From Gammaproteobacteria bacterium (lineage in GTDB: Bacteria; Pseudomonadota; Gammaproteobacteria; Steroidobacterales; Woeseiaceae): 64,000 bases of DNA. The stretch spans positions 62,001 through 126,000 of the forward strand of contig JAOTYE010000002.1 in the NCBI GenBank assembly GCA_029862045.1, read 5' to 3'. The notes below the pieces were generated by a model that was not told the DNA's origin, made no database searches, and saw only the letters and a list, made by a program, of their open reading frames with translations. Within the stretch, counting starts at the first letter, position 1. Each line of letters begins with the position of its first letter. Made by a program: the position numbers and the translations under genes. Shown here piece by piece: positions 47,508 through 56,900 of this stretch.

Positions 47508-48170
47508 ATGGTACAACCCGGCAACAAGAAATCCGCAAGCGAACCGCCTCCACCGGCTGAAGTATTGCGCATTGCGAACATCATCTACTTTCGTAGCCAG
47601 GTGTTCGAGCACACGGAATGGATGGGGCACAAGGCTGTCAAGTGTCCCATGGATATGTGGGTCTACCAGGAGCTGATGCATAAGCTGGAGACAGACCTGT
47701 TAATTGAGACGGGTACCCTGCTGGGCGGCTCGGCGCTGTTCTTTGCCCAGATGTTTGAATTGATGGGACGGGGCAAGGTGATCTCCATCGACATCGAGTT
47801 GCGAGACGACCTGCCGCAGCACCCGCGTATTGAATACATCGAAGGCTCGTCGGTCGCCACGGAAGTGCTCGATCAGGTTGCTGCTGCCAGCGAAACAGCC
47901 AACTCGGTCATGGTGCTGTTGGACTCGGATCACAAGGCGCCCTACAAGCACGAGGAGATGCGCCTTTATGCCAAATTTGTGACGCCCGGCAGTTACATGA
48001 TTGCCGAGGACACCTGCTTCGACGCCTATCCGGCTTTCCCCGAGTATGGCCCCGGTCCTGCCGCGGCTGTGCAGAAATTCATGGCGGGCAATGCAGACTT
48101 TGAGGTTGATCGGAGTCTGGAGCGGCACATGATTACTTTCGTTCCCGGGGGGTTCCTGCGACGAAAATAA
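47508..48170 (+). CDS. CmcI-type SAM-dependent methyltransferase
   Basis: 220 residues. CmcI/rhamnosyl O-methyltransferase family: YQELMHKLETDLLIETGTLLGGSALFFAQMFELMGRGKVISIDIE is the SAM-binding region, followed by RIEYIEGSS, SVMVLLDSDHK and YMIAEDTCFDAYP, where the Asp/His residues bind the metal used for catalysis in this family. The ATG lies 14 nt after the CCA of a tRNA remnant, with AAAGGA taken from the junction. Convergent with an oxygenase gene (26-bp gap), and a sulfotransferase lies beyond: three tailoring-type enzymes in a row. Confidence 0.9.
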   Translation: MVQPGNKKSASEPPPPAEVLRIANIIYFRSQVFEHTEWMGHKAVKCPMDMWVYQELMHKLETDLLIETGTLLGGSALFFAQMFELMGRGKVISIDIELRDDLPQHPRIEYIEGSSVATEVLDQVAAASETANSVMVLLDSDHKAPYKHEEMRLYAKFVTPGSYMIAEDTCFDAYPAFPEYGPGPAAAVQKFMAGNADFEVDRSLERHMITFVPGGFLRRK

Positions 48171-48196
48171 GGAGGGGTCGCGGGATGACGGCTGAG

Positions 48197-49015
48197 CTAG
48201 CCAAGTTTGATGTCGTGGATCATTGAGGCATCCCACCGCTTCAACTGTTGGCGCTGGTTCTCGATGAAGTAGCGTTTGGTGGGAATCTTTTTTGCGTTGA
48301 AGGCGTCTGCGATCTGCACGTCGTTGAGTCCCTCGCTGCGCAAGTGGCGCACGGCACTGCCCATGAACTGATCGCCCGGGTAGGAATCGCGGGTTTTCTT
48401 CCCCGACTCGATCTTTTTCACCAGGTCGTCGCGCTTTTCACCTTGCACAAATTCAGCCCGGTCCAGCTGCCTGGCCAGTTTGTCGTTGAATTTTACATCC
48501 AGTATGAAGTGAATACGTTCGGCGGCGCCGTTGACCACACCGTGCCAGGACTGATTATTGAAGGACCAGGCGTAGCCGGGGCTGAAGTGTTGGGCATAGC
48601 CATCGGAAATCAGCCGCGCCCTGCGGTTGCTTTGGATGGGAATATGAATGCGGAACATGTCCTGCCATTTTTCGATCATGTCCCGGTGCGCCTGGGTCAG
48701 GCCATTGGGCTCCATCCGAAAAAGAAATGCATAGTTCGCTTCCCCAAAGGGGCCATCGGGGCCAAGGAAGCTCCGCATGTAGGGCAGCTGCTCCAGTAGC
48801 GGGCTATCAGTCACACTGTCGGAAAAGAAATCCTCTTCGGTGCCGCTTTCGCCTCCGCGCAGCAGCAACATTCCTACACTGCAGTGAATTTCGCCCCAGT
48901 AGGAGGCCTGCCACGCATTCTCCGGAATCGAACGATACTCATCGGTCAGGCGCTGCAGATCTACCGGGGTGTCAAAGCGGAAGAAGGAGCGTTTCTGGTA
49001 GTTTTCGGGGAGCAT
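48197..49015 (-). CDS. aspartyl/asparaginyl beta-hydroxylase-like 2-oxoglutarate oxygenase
   Basis: 272 residues from ATG 49015; the frame opens 10 codons earlier. Core double-stranded beta-helix: LTQAHRDMIEKWQDMFRIHIPIQSN supplies the first His and Asp of the iron site, and AWSFNNQSWHGVVNGAAERIHFILDV the second His and the Arg that holds 2-oxoglutarate. The C-terminal 60 residues form an extra helical tail (GLNDVQIADAFNAKKIPTKR) resembling a recombinase-type helix-turn-helix, an unexpected addition. The substrate is likely a protein or peptide side chain. Confidence 0.85.
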   Translation of the reverse strand: MLPENYQKRSFFRFDTPVDLQRLTDEYRSIPENAWQASYWGEIHCSVGMLLLRGGESGTEEDFFSDSVTDSPLLEQLPYMRSFLGPDGPFGEANYAFLFRMEPNGLTQAHRDMIEKWQDMFRIHIPIQSNRRARLISDGYAQHFSPGYAWSFNNQSWHGVVNGAAERIHFILDVKFNDKLARQLDRAEFVQGEKRDDLVKKIESGKKTRDSYPGDQFMGSAVRHLRSEGLNDVQIADAFNAKKIPTKRYFIENQRQQLKRWDASMIHDIKLG

Positions 49016-49155
49016 GGTTTTGCTTGGCGTTGGCCTGATGGGCACCTGTCCTGTGGCCGAAATGATAGGCTATCAACCTGATGAGTTGAAGCCCCGCTCG
49101 AATCAGGCCACCGGCGGTCCGGAGCCCTTTGACGACGTGCAGTTTGAGCAGATCA

Positions 49156-50739
49156 ATGAATGAAAACATGAAATCCCTTATCAATCAGGCCGATACGCTG
49201 TTGAGGGAGGGCAACCTGCCATCGGCGCATTTTGCGCTGAAGAAGGTACTGCGCAGAGAGCCGGATAACATTATTGGCCTGATTCTTGATGCAGAGTTAC
49301 GTCTGCGAAGCGGTCAGCCAACGGACTCGGTGGACATTATCAACAGGCTGTTTGATTTGGGACCCGCCTCTTTTAACAGCGCGCTGCAAACGCGGCTCGG
49401 TTATATCTGCTTCGAAAACGAACTTTACTCTATGGCTGCACAGCTTTTTGAATGGGCCAGGGACAAAGAAAAGCTGGACAACTTGTCCCTGTATCAATTG
49501 GGCACCTGCTTGCGTCGCCTGGGTGATATGAAGGGCGCCGAACAGAGACTTCTGGAATGTGTGAAATCAAGGCCTGACGTCGCTGCTGCTTATTTGCAAT
49601 TGGGGCACGTCCACAAGGCGGCCGGTCGCACCGACCGTGCCGTACACTATTACAAGAGATTCATCGCGTTATCGAAAACGGAAAAAGGCACGGGCTACTG
49701 GTGCCTGGCAGACCTAAAATCCTATACGTTCAGTGATGATGAAATCGCGAAGATAAAACGCGAACTGGAATTGCGACAGGAAGACTTGCCGCAATCGTCA
49801 GCGTTATATTTTACCCTTGGCTGGGCCGCCGAGAAAAAGAAGAACTATGCAGCCGCAATGGAATACTACGACAAGGCAAATTCGATACAAACCAGGATCA
49901 AGCCATTCCACACGGAGCAATACCGTCAGATAGTTGCTGGACTGCAAAGCGTCCCTGCCGAAGAAAATCCAACGCGGAGTAGTAAAAAGCCCGTTGCCAT
50001 CCTGATTGTTGGTTTACCTCGGGCAGGCACGACACTGATAGAACAGATTCTCAGTGCGCACTCCCGGGTGCAGGCGACCGATGAGTTGCCCTTTCTGGAG
50101 ACTATTGCACTGCGGCTGGAGATGAATGGTGGTTACCCCGCGCGCCTTAAAGCGCTGACAGAAGATGAAAGAAGATTTTTGAGACAACAATACATAAACG
50201 GCGCCAGCGCTTATCTGAAACAGGACAGCGACTACTTCATTGACAAGTATCCGGGAAATTTTTTACACATCGGACTGATCAAACGAATCATGCCGGAGTC
50301 CATCATCATCGATGCCGGGCGTGACCCGCGGGATATCGCGATCAGTGCCTACCGCCAGTTGTTCAATGTCAGGAATGAATTCGCAGCATCGTTTGATGGC
50401 ATCTACGAGTACTACAAGGGGTACCTCGCGATGATAGAACACTGGCAGTCCGCCTATCCGAATCAGATCAAGACAGTGAACTATGAACAACTCGTCAGCT
50501 CACCTGATGAGGAAATACAGGCCCTGCTCGACTTCTGCGGATTGGCAAGCGAACCTGCTTGTTTTGAGTTTTATAAGCAAAAACGGGCCGTGATGACACC
50601 GAGCGTCAATCAGGTATCGAAACCGATGTATACGTCTTCCATTGGGCAATGGCGCCACTACGAAGAATTCGTCCGGGACGACATGTCGCGCCTGGGAAGT
50701 TTGCTTGCAACGGAGCAGAATATTCCTGAAGCCATGTGA
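49156..50739 (+). CDS. TPR-sulfotransferase fusion protein
   Basis: 527 residues from ATG 49156; a second ATG at 49168 is possible. The N-terminal half is a run of tetratricopeptide repeats (LINQADTLLREGNLPSAHFALKKVLRREPDN, LYQLGTCLRRLGDMKGAEQRLLECVKSRPD, AYLQLGHVHKAAGRTDRAVHYYKRF). From about residue 280 comes a sulfotransferase domain: PAPS 5'-phosphosulfate loop VGLPRAGTTLIEQIL, 3'-phosphate region DAGRDPRDIAISAYRQ and the KTVNYEQLVSSPDEEIQALLDFCG helix. Such fusions are common in aquatic gammaproteobacteria; the TPRs probably recognise the acceptor. Confidence 0.93.
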   Translation: MNENMKSLINQADTLLREGNLPSAHFALKKVLRREPDNIIGLILDAELRLRSGQPTDSVDIINRLFDLGPASFNSALQTRLGYICFENELYSMAAQLFEWARDKEKLDNLSLYQLGTCLRRLGDMKGAEQRLLECVKSRPDVAAAYLQLGHVHKAAGRTDRAVHYYKRFIALSKTEKGTGYWCLADLKSYTFSDDEIAKIKRELELRQEDLPQSSALYFTLGWAAEKKKNYAAAMEYYDKANSIQTRIKPFHTEQYRQIVAGLQSVPAEENPTRSSKKPVAILIVGLPRAGTTLIEQILSAHSRVQATDELPFLETIALRLEMNGGYPARLKALTEDERRFLRQQYINGASAYLKQDSDYFIDKYPGNFLHIGLIKRIMPESIIIDAGRDPRDIAISAYRQLFNVRNEFAASFDGIYEYYKGYLAMIEHWQSAYPNQIKTVNYEQLVSSPDEEIQALLDFCGLASEPACFEFYKQKRAVMTPSVNQVSKPMYTSSIGQWRHYEEFVRDDMSRLGSLLATEQNIPEAM

Positions 50740-50787
50740 TTGGCACCCAACAAAGTAAGGGTCTCGACAGGGCCTTTCTTTCTTGCG

Positions 50788-51222
50788 TTAACTGATGTCC
50801 GTCAATACCGCCGCGACCCGCTCCTTGTAAGCGTGGTGACACGCGAAGCAGCCCTCGATCATTCGCTGATAGCCCGAAATCGCAGCACCACGATCGAATG
50901 CCTTGGCGGCAACACTTATTTCCAGCGACAGGTCATGAACCTGCATATCGAGCTGTTTGAACGCCGCCATTTCCGGCCCTAGTTCGGCGGCCACGATCTG
51001 TACCTGGGCAGCGGGAATGCGTGGATGCTCTGCTATTGCAATTGCGCCACGCGCGACCTGCTCGAAGTCATCCGTCAAGAGCCCGTCGGAAATATCAACC
51101 AGATTATCGCGTAGCCCCTGCATGATCTCTTTCAATGTCGTCGCTTCACCAGTTAGTGCGATCGCAGGCACCAGGATGAATACAAGGCTGGCGAGCCCAA
51201 TAAGTCTTTTCTTGCTGATCAT
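50788..51222 (-). CDS. cytochrome c'-like monohaem protein
   Basis: 144 residues from ATG 51222. Signal peptide (MISKKRLIGLASLVFILVPAIALTG), then a four-helix bundle pattern and a C-terminal CFACH haem motif (GCFACHHAYKERV), the arrangement of cytochrome c' and c556 proteins that bind NO or carry electrons in the periplasm. The family Arg/Lys after CxxCH is present. It precedes no obvious electron-transfer partner; the membrane protein gene upstream is on the same strand (44-bp gap). Confidence 0.88.
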   Translation of the reverse strand: MISKKRLIGLASLVFILVPAIALTGEATTLKEIMQGLRDNLVDISDGLLTDDFEQVARGAIAIAEHPRIPAAQVQIVAAELGPEMAAFKQLDMQVHDLSLEISVAAKAFDRGAAISGYQRMIEGCFACHHAYKERVAAVLTDIS

Positions 51223-51266
51223 GATTTCGCAGTCCCGTGTTATGAATAGCCTATCGTTGCGCTGGG

Positions 51267-52298
51267 CTACAAGAGTGCACGCCCGACGAGTTCCTCGGCG
51301 ACGATGCCGATGCCCCAGGACGCCGCAGGCAATAGCGCGTACAGGACAAGACGAGTGTAGGTCGACGTGGTAAACGGCCACTCCGGAACACTCTCGACGA
51401 GGCCTCGGTAAGCGACGAGATCCGCCATCTCGCCGCTGCCCCTGCCAGCGTCCGAGCTCTCGAACGCGCGCAACTGTTTCGAAATCTCTCCATTGACCCA
51501 GCTGAGTGCCGCCTCCTTCGATTGGCAGATTCTTCTATGCACTCCGCGCACCGGGGAGAGCAGGGCAAGAGCGATCAGAACCAGCCCGATGCTGCCGTTC
51601 ATTATCATCACCTGCTCGAACCCCGTCTCGAGCATCATCAGGCTCCAGATTGACAGCAATCCAATTAGCAGGAGGGCGTTCATGAGCCCCTGCTGGGTGA
51701 AGGGCGCCAGCGGCGAAAGGTCGAGCAGGTCAATGCGGCTAAGTTTCTTCGCAATTCGCGACATACGCACTGACACGGTGACGATGGCGTAGCCGAGCCA
51801 CCATGTCCACAACCCTGTCGCCGGGCCGAAGATGCGGTGCCACGCGACTTCCGGACTCCAGGTCGACGGGCTCCAGGGGGTCAGCGGCACGGGCGGCACC
51901 ATGTAGGGTCCGGCGAAGGAGAACGCTAAACCGATTAAGCCGGTGACCACGAGCCAACGTGCGCTGAGCCTGACCGAAGCCGCCAGAGTTTTGCTTTCCT
52001 CACGAGTGCAGTCCAATGCTCCGCGGAGCACGAGCACGGTCCGCCGGCCGCTTCGCAAAACGTGCAGGAACGCGGCCGGAAGGTACCCGATCAGCAAGCA
52101 GTGCACGATAGCGAGTCGAACATCGCGCAGGATGCCGCCCGAGACGCGGGCCAATGCATCAAACTCACCTTCGGCCAGGAGCAGGTCCCATCGTCCCAGT
52201 ACACTTTCGGTCACAAACAAAATAGCAATGAGCGATCCACTGATCCCAATTCCGAGCCACAGTGGTGATATCCGTTCGGGGATTCCTCGATAGGTCAT
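51267..52298 (-). CDS. multi-pass membrane protein of unknown function
   Basis: 343 residues. About seven hydrophobic segments: near 13-28, 60-80, 115-132, 165-178, 205-222, 232-248 and 316-333, with a cytoplasmic or periplasmic loop rich in Ser/Glu/Arg before the last one. No family recognised. Lies between the M20 peptidase gene (27 bp) and the cytochrome c' gene on the same strand; the three may be one transcript. Confidence 0.75.
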   Translation of the reverse strand: MTYRGIPERISPLWLGIGISGSLIAILFVTESVLGRWDLLLAEGEFDALARVSGGILRDVRLAIVHCLLIGYLPAAFLHVLRSGRRTVLVLRGALDCTREESKTLAASVRLSARWLVVTGLIGLAFSFAGPYMVPPVPLTPWSPSTWSPEVAWHRIFGPATGLWTWWLGYAIVTVSVRMSRIAKKLSRIDLLDLSPLAPFTQQGLMNALLLIGLLSIWSLMMLETGFEQVMIMNGSIGLVLIALALLSPVRGVHRRICQSKEAALSWVNGEISKQLRAFESSDAGRGSGEMADLVAYRGLVESVPEWPFTTSTYTRLVLYALLPAASWGIGIVAEELVGRALL

Positions 52299-52325
52299 AG
52301 TGAAAACCTGAGCTGACTTCGTACG

Positions 52326-53801
52326 CTAATCTTCGTCCGACCTCGATAGTCTTGTCACGAGCCTGTAAAGGAACTCCTGGCCTTCGAAATATGACTTGAT
52401 GAGAATGCGCTCGTTTTGCCCATGTGCCCGATTGTCCTCGATGTCCGAGAAGAGGCCTGACACGCCATATACAGGTATACCGGCGTTACGCAGGAACAAA
52501 CCGTCAGTCGCACCCGCGCTCATCGTCGGTATCACCGGCACGCCTGGCCACAGCTCTTCCGTGACGCCTTCGATAGCACTGAGAACTTCCGGTGTTAGCG
52601 GTGACGGAGCAGAGAGTATGGCCTCAATGATCGGCGTAATCGTCACCTGCGAGTCCCCGATGACCGTCGCCAGCGTATCCTGAACTGCTTCTACTGATGC
52701 ACCAGGCAACACTCGACAGTTGACGGTTGCCTGTGCTCGTTGCGGCAGCGCATTTTCAGCGTGCCCGGCATCCAGCATCGTCGCAACGCAGGTGGTGCGC
52801 AGACGCGAGTTGTAATAAGGCGTGCGGGAAAGATAAGCGACAGCTGCAGGTTCTGGCGGATATTGCAGGATACCGCGCATAGCAGCAGCAAGATCGCCTT
52901 CTTCAAGTTCTGCGGAGCGCTCGAAAAATATCTTTGTTACTTCATTGAGCGCGACCGGAAAATCGTAGCCGCGGATGCGAATCAATGCGTCGGCAAGTCG
53001 GTAGATCGCATTGTCCTTCTCAGGCAATGAACTGTGTCCGCCGGGATTGGTCACTTCAAGCGTGAAGCTCTGATAGACTTTTTCGCTCGCCTGTACGCCA
53101 TTCGAGACGTGTCTGCCATCTTTTATCGCGCCACCTCCGCCTTCGTTCAATGCGTATTCGGCATCAATCAGGTCGCGGTGATTCTCTAACAGCCAGATCA
53201 CGCCATTCTCCGGGCCGCCTTCCTCGTCGGCGGTTAGCGCTACGATAATGTCGCGATCCGGTTGATAGCCTTCCCGTTTGAGGCGAATCAGATTGCTTAT
53301 ATGAATCGCTGCTTCGTCCTTGTCGTCGGTGGTGCCCCTGCCGTAGTAATATCCGTCCTGCTCCGTGAACGTGAACGGATCGAGCGTCCAATCCGCCGGA
53401 TCTGCCTCGACGACATCGATATGTGCGAGCAGCAGCAAGGGCTTGCGCCCAACATCTCGTCCGCGATAGCGAACAACAAGATTTCCCTTGTTCTCGGATG
53501 GACCAAGCACCTGCACATCTTCCGCCGCAAATCCTTCGGCAATAAGGTGCGCGGCCATTGCTTCAGCGGCGATCGTCGTGTTGCCAGTGCTGTGTGTAGT
53601 GTCAATCTCAATGAGTTCGCGCAGAAAATCCCTCGCCATCTGCTGATGCGGCAAGAGCCCCGACATTTGCGTTTCAGCTGACGACTCGGTCGTCGTTTCT
53701 GCTGATGATGATTCCGTTTCCTCGCTGCTACATGAAGCAAGAAGAAATGCCAGCAATACGAGTGGCAGTGCAGTGCGCAATGTTGATGGATCGGTTCTCA
53801 T
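52326..53801 (-). CDS. M20 family metallopeptidase, lipoprotein
   Basis: 491 residues. Lipoprotein signal (LVLLAFLLASC) then a Ser/Thr/Glu linker. The M20 zinc site is complete: LLLLAHIDVVEADP (His and Asp), YGRGTTDDKDEAA (bridging Asp), ALTADEEGGPENG (catalytic Glu pair) and a late His in DNRAHGQNERI. The lid domain starts near NPGGHSS. The product should be membrane-anchored in the periplasm and degrade di- or oligopeptides, as in carboxypeptidase PM20D1-like enzymes. Confidence 0.93.
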   Translation of the reverse strand: MRTDPSTLRTALPLVLLAFLLASCSSEETESSSAETTTESSAETQMSGLLPHQQMARDFLRELIEIDTTHSTGNTTIAAEAMAAHLIAEGFAAEDVQVLGPSENKGNLVVRYRGRDVGRKPLLLLAHIDVVEADPADWTLDPFTFTEQDGYYYGRGTTDDKDEAAIHISNLIRLKREGYQPDRDIIVALTADEEGGPENGVIWLLENHRDLIDAEYALNEGGGGAIKDGRHVSNGVQASEKVYQSFTLEVTNPGGHSSLPEKDNAIYRLADALIRIRGYDFPVALNEVTKIFFERSAELEEGDLAAAMRGILQYPPEPAAVAYLSRTPYYNSRLRTTCVATMLDAGHAENALPQRAQATVNCRVLPGASVEAVQDTLATVIGDSQVTITPIIEAILSAPSPLTPEVLSAIEGVTEELWPGVPVIPTMSAGATDGLFLRNAGIPVYGVSGLFSDIEDNRAHGQNERILIKSYFEGQEFLYRLVTRLSRSDED

Positions 53802-53852
53802 TTGAACGCTCGCAGATGTCGAAAAAAAGATAGGGCATTTTACAGGCTGATG

Positions 53853-54788
53853 TCAGCAAATGTCGTGGCCAAGCTGGACCGCGATCTCCGCGGCGACGCG
53901 TGCGTTGTTTAAAACCAGCTGTATGTTGGCCTCGAGGCTTTGGCCGCCAGTGCGCTCGGCAATGCGCGCCAATAGAAACGGCGTGGTGTCTTTGCCCGCG
54001 ATGCCCTGGCGCTGCATCTCGGTGATGGCTTCATTGATAACGCCATCAATTTCATCGCGAGCGAGCGCATGTGCTTCGGGTATCGGGACTGCGACAACCA
54101 GGCCGCCCTGCAGTCCCATGTCCCATTTGGTCTGCAGGGCGGCAGCCACCTCTTTGGCCGTATCGACACGGTAGTCGACCGGAAAGCCGCTGCAGCGTGA
54201 GTAAAAGCCGGGCAGGGTATCTGTTTGATAGCCGACCACTGGCACGCCCGCGGTCTCGAGATATTCGAGCGTGCGGCCGATATCGAGTACCGACTTGACC
54301 CCGGCACACACGACCGCAACGTTGGTCCGGGCGAGTTCTTCGAGATCCGCCGAAATATCCATCGTCTCCGCGACGCCGCGATGGACCCCGCCGATGCCGC
54401 CTGTCGCGAATACGCGGATACCAGCCATCGCAGCAATGATCATCGTGGCCGCGACGGTCGTGGCGCCGGTTTCTTTGCGTGCCAGGACGAACGGCAAATC
54501 ACGGCGACTGCACTTGATCACCTGTGGGCCCTGCTCGCCGAGACGGCGAATCTCGTCCATCGATAGCCCGACTTTCAGGCGGCCACCTAGAACAGCAATC
54601 GTGGCGGGGACCGCGCCGGCTGCGCGAACCGCAGCTTCAACTGCCGACGCCGCTTCGACGTTTCTCGGGTATGGCATGCCGTGGCTGATGATCGTTGATT
54701 CCAGCGCTACGACGGGTTTGTCGGAACGCAGTGCATCGTCAACGTTGGGCGCGATGTCGAGAACATCGCTGGCAGGATTATCCGACAC
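53853..54788 (-). CDS. psuG: pseudouridine-5'-phosphate glycosidase
   Basis: 311 residues from GTG 54788; the frame is open upstream but only with Arg/Pro-rich residues. The YeiN fold is clear: VVALESTIISHGMPYPRN, IAVLGGRLKVGLS, RRDLPFVLARKETGATTVAATMIIAAMAGIRVFATGGIGGVHRG, VVGYQTDTLPGFYSR and VAVPIPEAHAL. The Lys of ARKETGATTV is the Schiff-base residue. It splits pseudouridine 5'-phosphate into uracil and ribose 5-phosphate. Its start overlaps the kinase gene by 11 bp, so both are co-translated. Confidence 0.96.
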   Translation of the reverse strand: MSDNPASDVLDIAPNVDDALRSDKPVVALESTIISHGMPYPRNVEAASAVEAAVRAAGAVPATIAVLGGRLKVGLSMDEIRRLGEQGPQVIKCSRRDLPFVLARKETGATTVAATMIIAAMAGIRVFATGGIGGVHRGVAETMDISADLEELARTNVAVVCAGVKSVLDIGRTLEYLETAGVPVVGYQTDTLPGFYSRCSGFPVDYRVDTAKEVAAALQTKWDMGLQGGLVVAVPIPEAHALARDEIDGVINEAITEMQRQGIAGKDTTPFLLARIAERTGGQSLEANIQLVLNNARVAAEIAVQLGHDIC

Positions 54789-55878
54789 GCTGGGTCTCCA
54801 TGACGCGGTTGATGGCGGTGAGCGACAGGGCGGGGCTGCTGGTCGCCGCGTGGGACAGCGTAATGTCCGCGGCGGCGAGCGCAAATCGCACGGACTCGCT
54901 TAGTGGCCGGTCTTCGAGCCAGGCGAACGCGAGCCCGGCGAGGAACGCGTCGCCCGCGCCGCCGGCATTGTGTACGTCACGCTTGTCGCGCTTCAGTTTC
55001 TGTGTGCCCTGGGCATCGCCCGTGCTGTAGAACACGCCCTGGTCACCACGCGTAATGAACAGTCGCTCGACCCCTTGTGAATGGAGTTGTCCCGCGAGCT
55101 TGCGAAGCTGGGTCGGCGTACGCGCTTCCATGCCTGTCAGTGCCTCCACTTCGAGCGTGCCGGTTTTCAGGGTATGGATAGATGCAAGATACGGTTTGAT
55201 TCGCAGCGCTTTAGTGGTGGACACGGTGTCGGCAAAGATCGGCGTAGCCGCGAAAGTGCCCGTGAGCCAGTCGAGGGCATCGTCGGGGAGATTGGTATCC
55301 AAAATAATAAGAATGGACTGCTGCAGCATGGCCTGCTGCGGTTGCAGTCGTTCCGCGCCCAGGCCGTCGATGATACTCATGTCGGCAATGGCCACTTGCA
55401 TGTCACCCGTGTCATCGAGCACCGACAGGTACGTCGAGGTCGGTGCGGATGCGATCTCGTGCACGTATCGCATATCGATGCCGGCGTCGCGACCAAGCCG
55501 CAACAACATCTGCCCGTGGTGATCGTTGCCGACGGCCGAGATCAGGCGGCAATCAACACCGAGCCGCGCCAGGTTCTCGGCGATATTGCGAGCCACGCCA
55601 CCTGCCGAGGTATGCACTGTGCCCGGGTTCGAGTCCTTGCGGCGCAGCGCCTTGTTCGACTTGCCGTGGATGTCGATATTGGCGCCGCCGATGACGGCAA
55701 CGAACGGCGCATCGCCAAGGACGTAACCGCGACCCTTGATGGCACCTTTCCTCGTGAGGTTCATGATGTGCCCGGCGACGGCCGAGCGGCTGATACCGAG
55801 CCGCGCTGCAATTACGTGCTGCGGCAGCATCGGGTCGTCCCGAAGCAGGGACAGGATCTGTTGCTCGCGGTTTGTCAT
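54778..55878 (-). CDS. psuK: pseudouridine kinase with N-terminal winged helix
   Basis: 366 residues from ATG 55878; a TTG lies three codons upstream. Residues 1-55 form an HTH (REQQILSLLRDDPMLPQHVIAARLGISRSAVAGHIMNLTRKGAIKGRGYVL), then a PfkB ribokinase-type domain with the AGGVARNIAENLARLG nucleoside/sugar loop and the NAGGAGDAFLAGL catalytic motif (Asp base). It phosphorylates pseudouridine for the next enzyme, psuG. The HTH suggests the kinase is also its own regulator; a 14-bp palindrome lies 22 bp upstream. Confidence 0.93.
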   Translation of the reverse strand: MTNREQQILSLLRDDPMLPQHVIAARLGISRSAVAGHIMNLTRKGAIKGRGYVLGDAPFVAVIGGANIDIHGKSNKALRRKDSNPGTVHTSAGGVARNIAENLARLGVDCRLISAVGNDHHGQMLLRLGRDAGIDMRYVHEIASAPTSTYLSVLDDTGDMQVAIADMSIIDGLGAERLQPQQAMLQQSILIILDTNLPDDALDWLTGTFAATPIFADTVSTTKALRIKPYLASIHTLKTGTLEVEALTGMEARTPTQLRKLAGQLHSQGVERLFITRGDQGVFYSTGDAQGTQKLKRDKRDVHNAGGAGDAFLAGLAFAWLEDRPLSESVRFALAAADITLSHAATSSPALSLTAINRVMETQRVG

Positions 55879-55899
55879 TACCAACAAAGGTTAGTTGAA

Positions 55900-55913
55900 C
55901 AAACAATTGTTTG
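55900..55913. promoter_or_regulatory. 14-bp palindrome, likely operator of psuK-psuG
   Basis: CAAACAATTGTTTG is a perfect palindrome 22 bp before the psuK start. The HTH of PsuK itself is the obvious candidate to bind it. Confidence 0.55.
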
Positions 55914-56000
55914 CAATAGAGCCTGGGTCGCCAAAATTCAGTAGCCGCTCAGTGTGGGCTAATATACGCGATATTGGACGGTCCGACTGGAGAGAGTGAC

Positions 56001-56384
56001 ATGCATCGAAGTCGACTAGCAGCGCTGATCATAGATTGTCAGACAGCCGATCTTGGCTCCGCTGCGAAATTCTGGAGTCAAGCCCTGGGATACAGCGAAC
56101 AGCGTTCAAGTGATCCGGCCGACGACAACTACGTGGCTCTTGAAACGGGCCCGAATGATTTACACATGGAGTTGCAAAGCGTCGAACATCCGAGTCGCGT
56201 ACACATTGACATAGAAACGGACAATATCGAAGCGGAGGTCAACCGTCTGGAAAAACTGGGCGCAAAACGCATAGAGAAAATCAGAACCTGGTGGGTCATG
56301 GAAGCGCCTACCGGTCATCGATTCTGTGTCGTTCGTCCACAGCGATCGGATTTTCCTGGCGGTGCGAATCAATGGAAAGAATGA
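56001..56384 (+). CDS. VOC (glyoxalase-like) family protein
   Basis: 127 residues from ATG 56001, behind an AGAGAG run. Glyoxalase_6-like pattern: DCQTADLGSAAKFWSQALGY, PNDLHMELQSVEHPSRVHIDIETDNIEAEVNRLEKLGAKRI, MEAPTGHRFCVVRPQ. Two betaalphabetabetabeta units form one VOC module, probably a dimer with a metal or ligand site. The substrate is not predictable. Confidence 0.87.
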   Translation: MHRSRLAALIIDCQTADLGSAAKFWSQALGYSEQRSSDPADDNYVALETGPNDLHMELQSVEHPSRVHIDIETDNIEAEVNRLEKLGAKRIEKIRTWWVMEAPTGHRFCVVRPQRSDFPGGANQWKE

Positions 56385-56426
56385 AAGCCGCTTCATGCGT
56401 ACACCTGTGCGCCAGAATTTAGAACC

Positions 56427-56804
56427 ATGACGACGCAGCACTTTCCGTACCGATTCGACAGGCGATGGAGCGCGCTGTTCTATGCGCTCGGTGTGGGTGA
56501 CGATGACGGCGTCGATATTAGCGACGATGGCGAGCTCATCGCCACTTACGGGCGAGTCAGCGTGAAGACCACGCTCGACAACATCGAGCACACCGAGGTT
56601 ACGGGCCCACACCGTTGGTATACGGCGGTCGGATTGCGGCTCAGCTTCACCGACGACGGGATTACCTTTGGCACGAACCACCACAAAGGCTTGAGCATCG
56701 CGTTCGTGGACAAGGTCCCCAGGGTCATCGGCTTCAGGAACCACTCCTTGTTGTGGGTCAGCGTTACCGACCCTGAGGGGCTCGCCGCAGCGATCGGGAA
56801 GTAG
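56427..56804 (+). CDS. small hypothetical protein
   Basis: 125 residues: beta-rich with FYALGVGDDDGVDISDDGELIATYGRVSVKTTLDNIEHTEVTGPHRWYTAVGLRLSFTDDGITFGTNHHKGLSIAF. It resembles uncharacterised actinobacterial-type proteins with a PH-like strand order, but no named family is assigned. Cytoplasmic, no signal. Lies 42 bp after the VOC gene on the same strand. Confidence 0.72.
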   Translation: MTTQHFPYRFDRRWSALFYALGVGDDDGVDISDDGELIATYGRVSVKTTLDNIEHTEVTGPHRWYTAVGLRLSFTDDGITFGTNHHKGLSIAFVDKVPRVIGFRNHSLLWVSVTDPEGLAAAIGK

Positions 56805-56900
56805 GTTCTGTCACGTTGTTACCCGGTAGGTACTTCTGCCAGTGCCCAAGTTACAGGGCTGCTGCTACGCTGATTCGGATCGGCAGCAGGCCAGGACACC

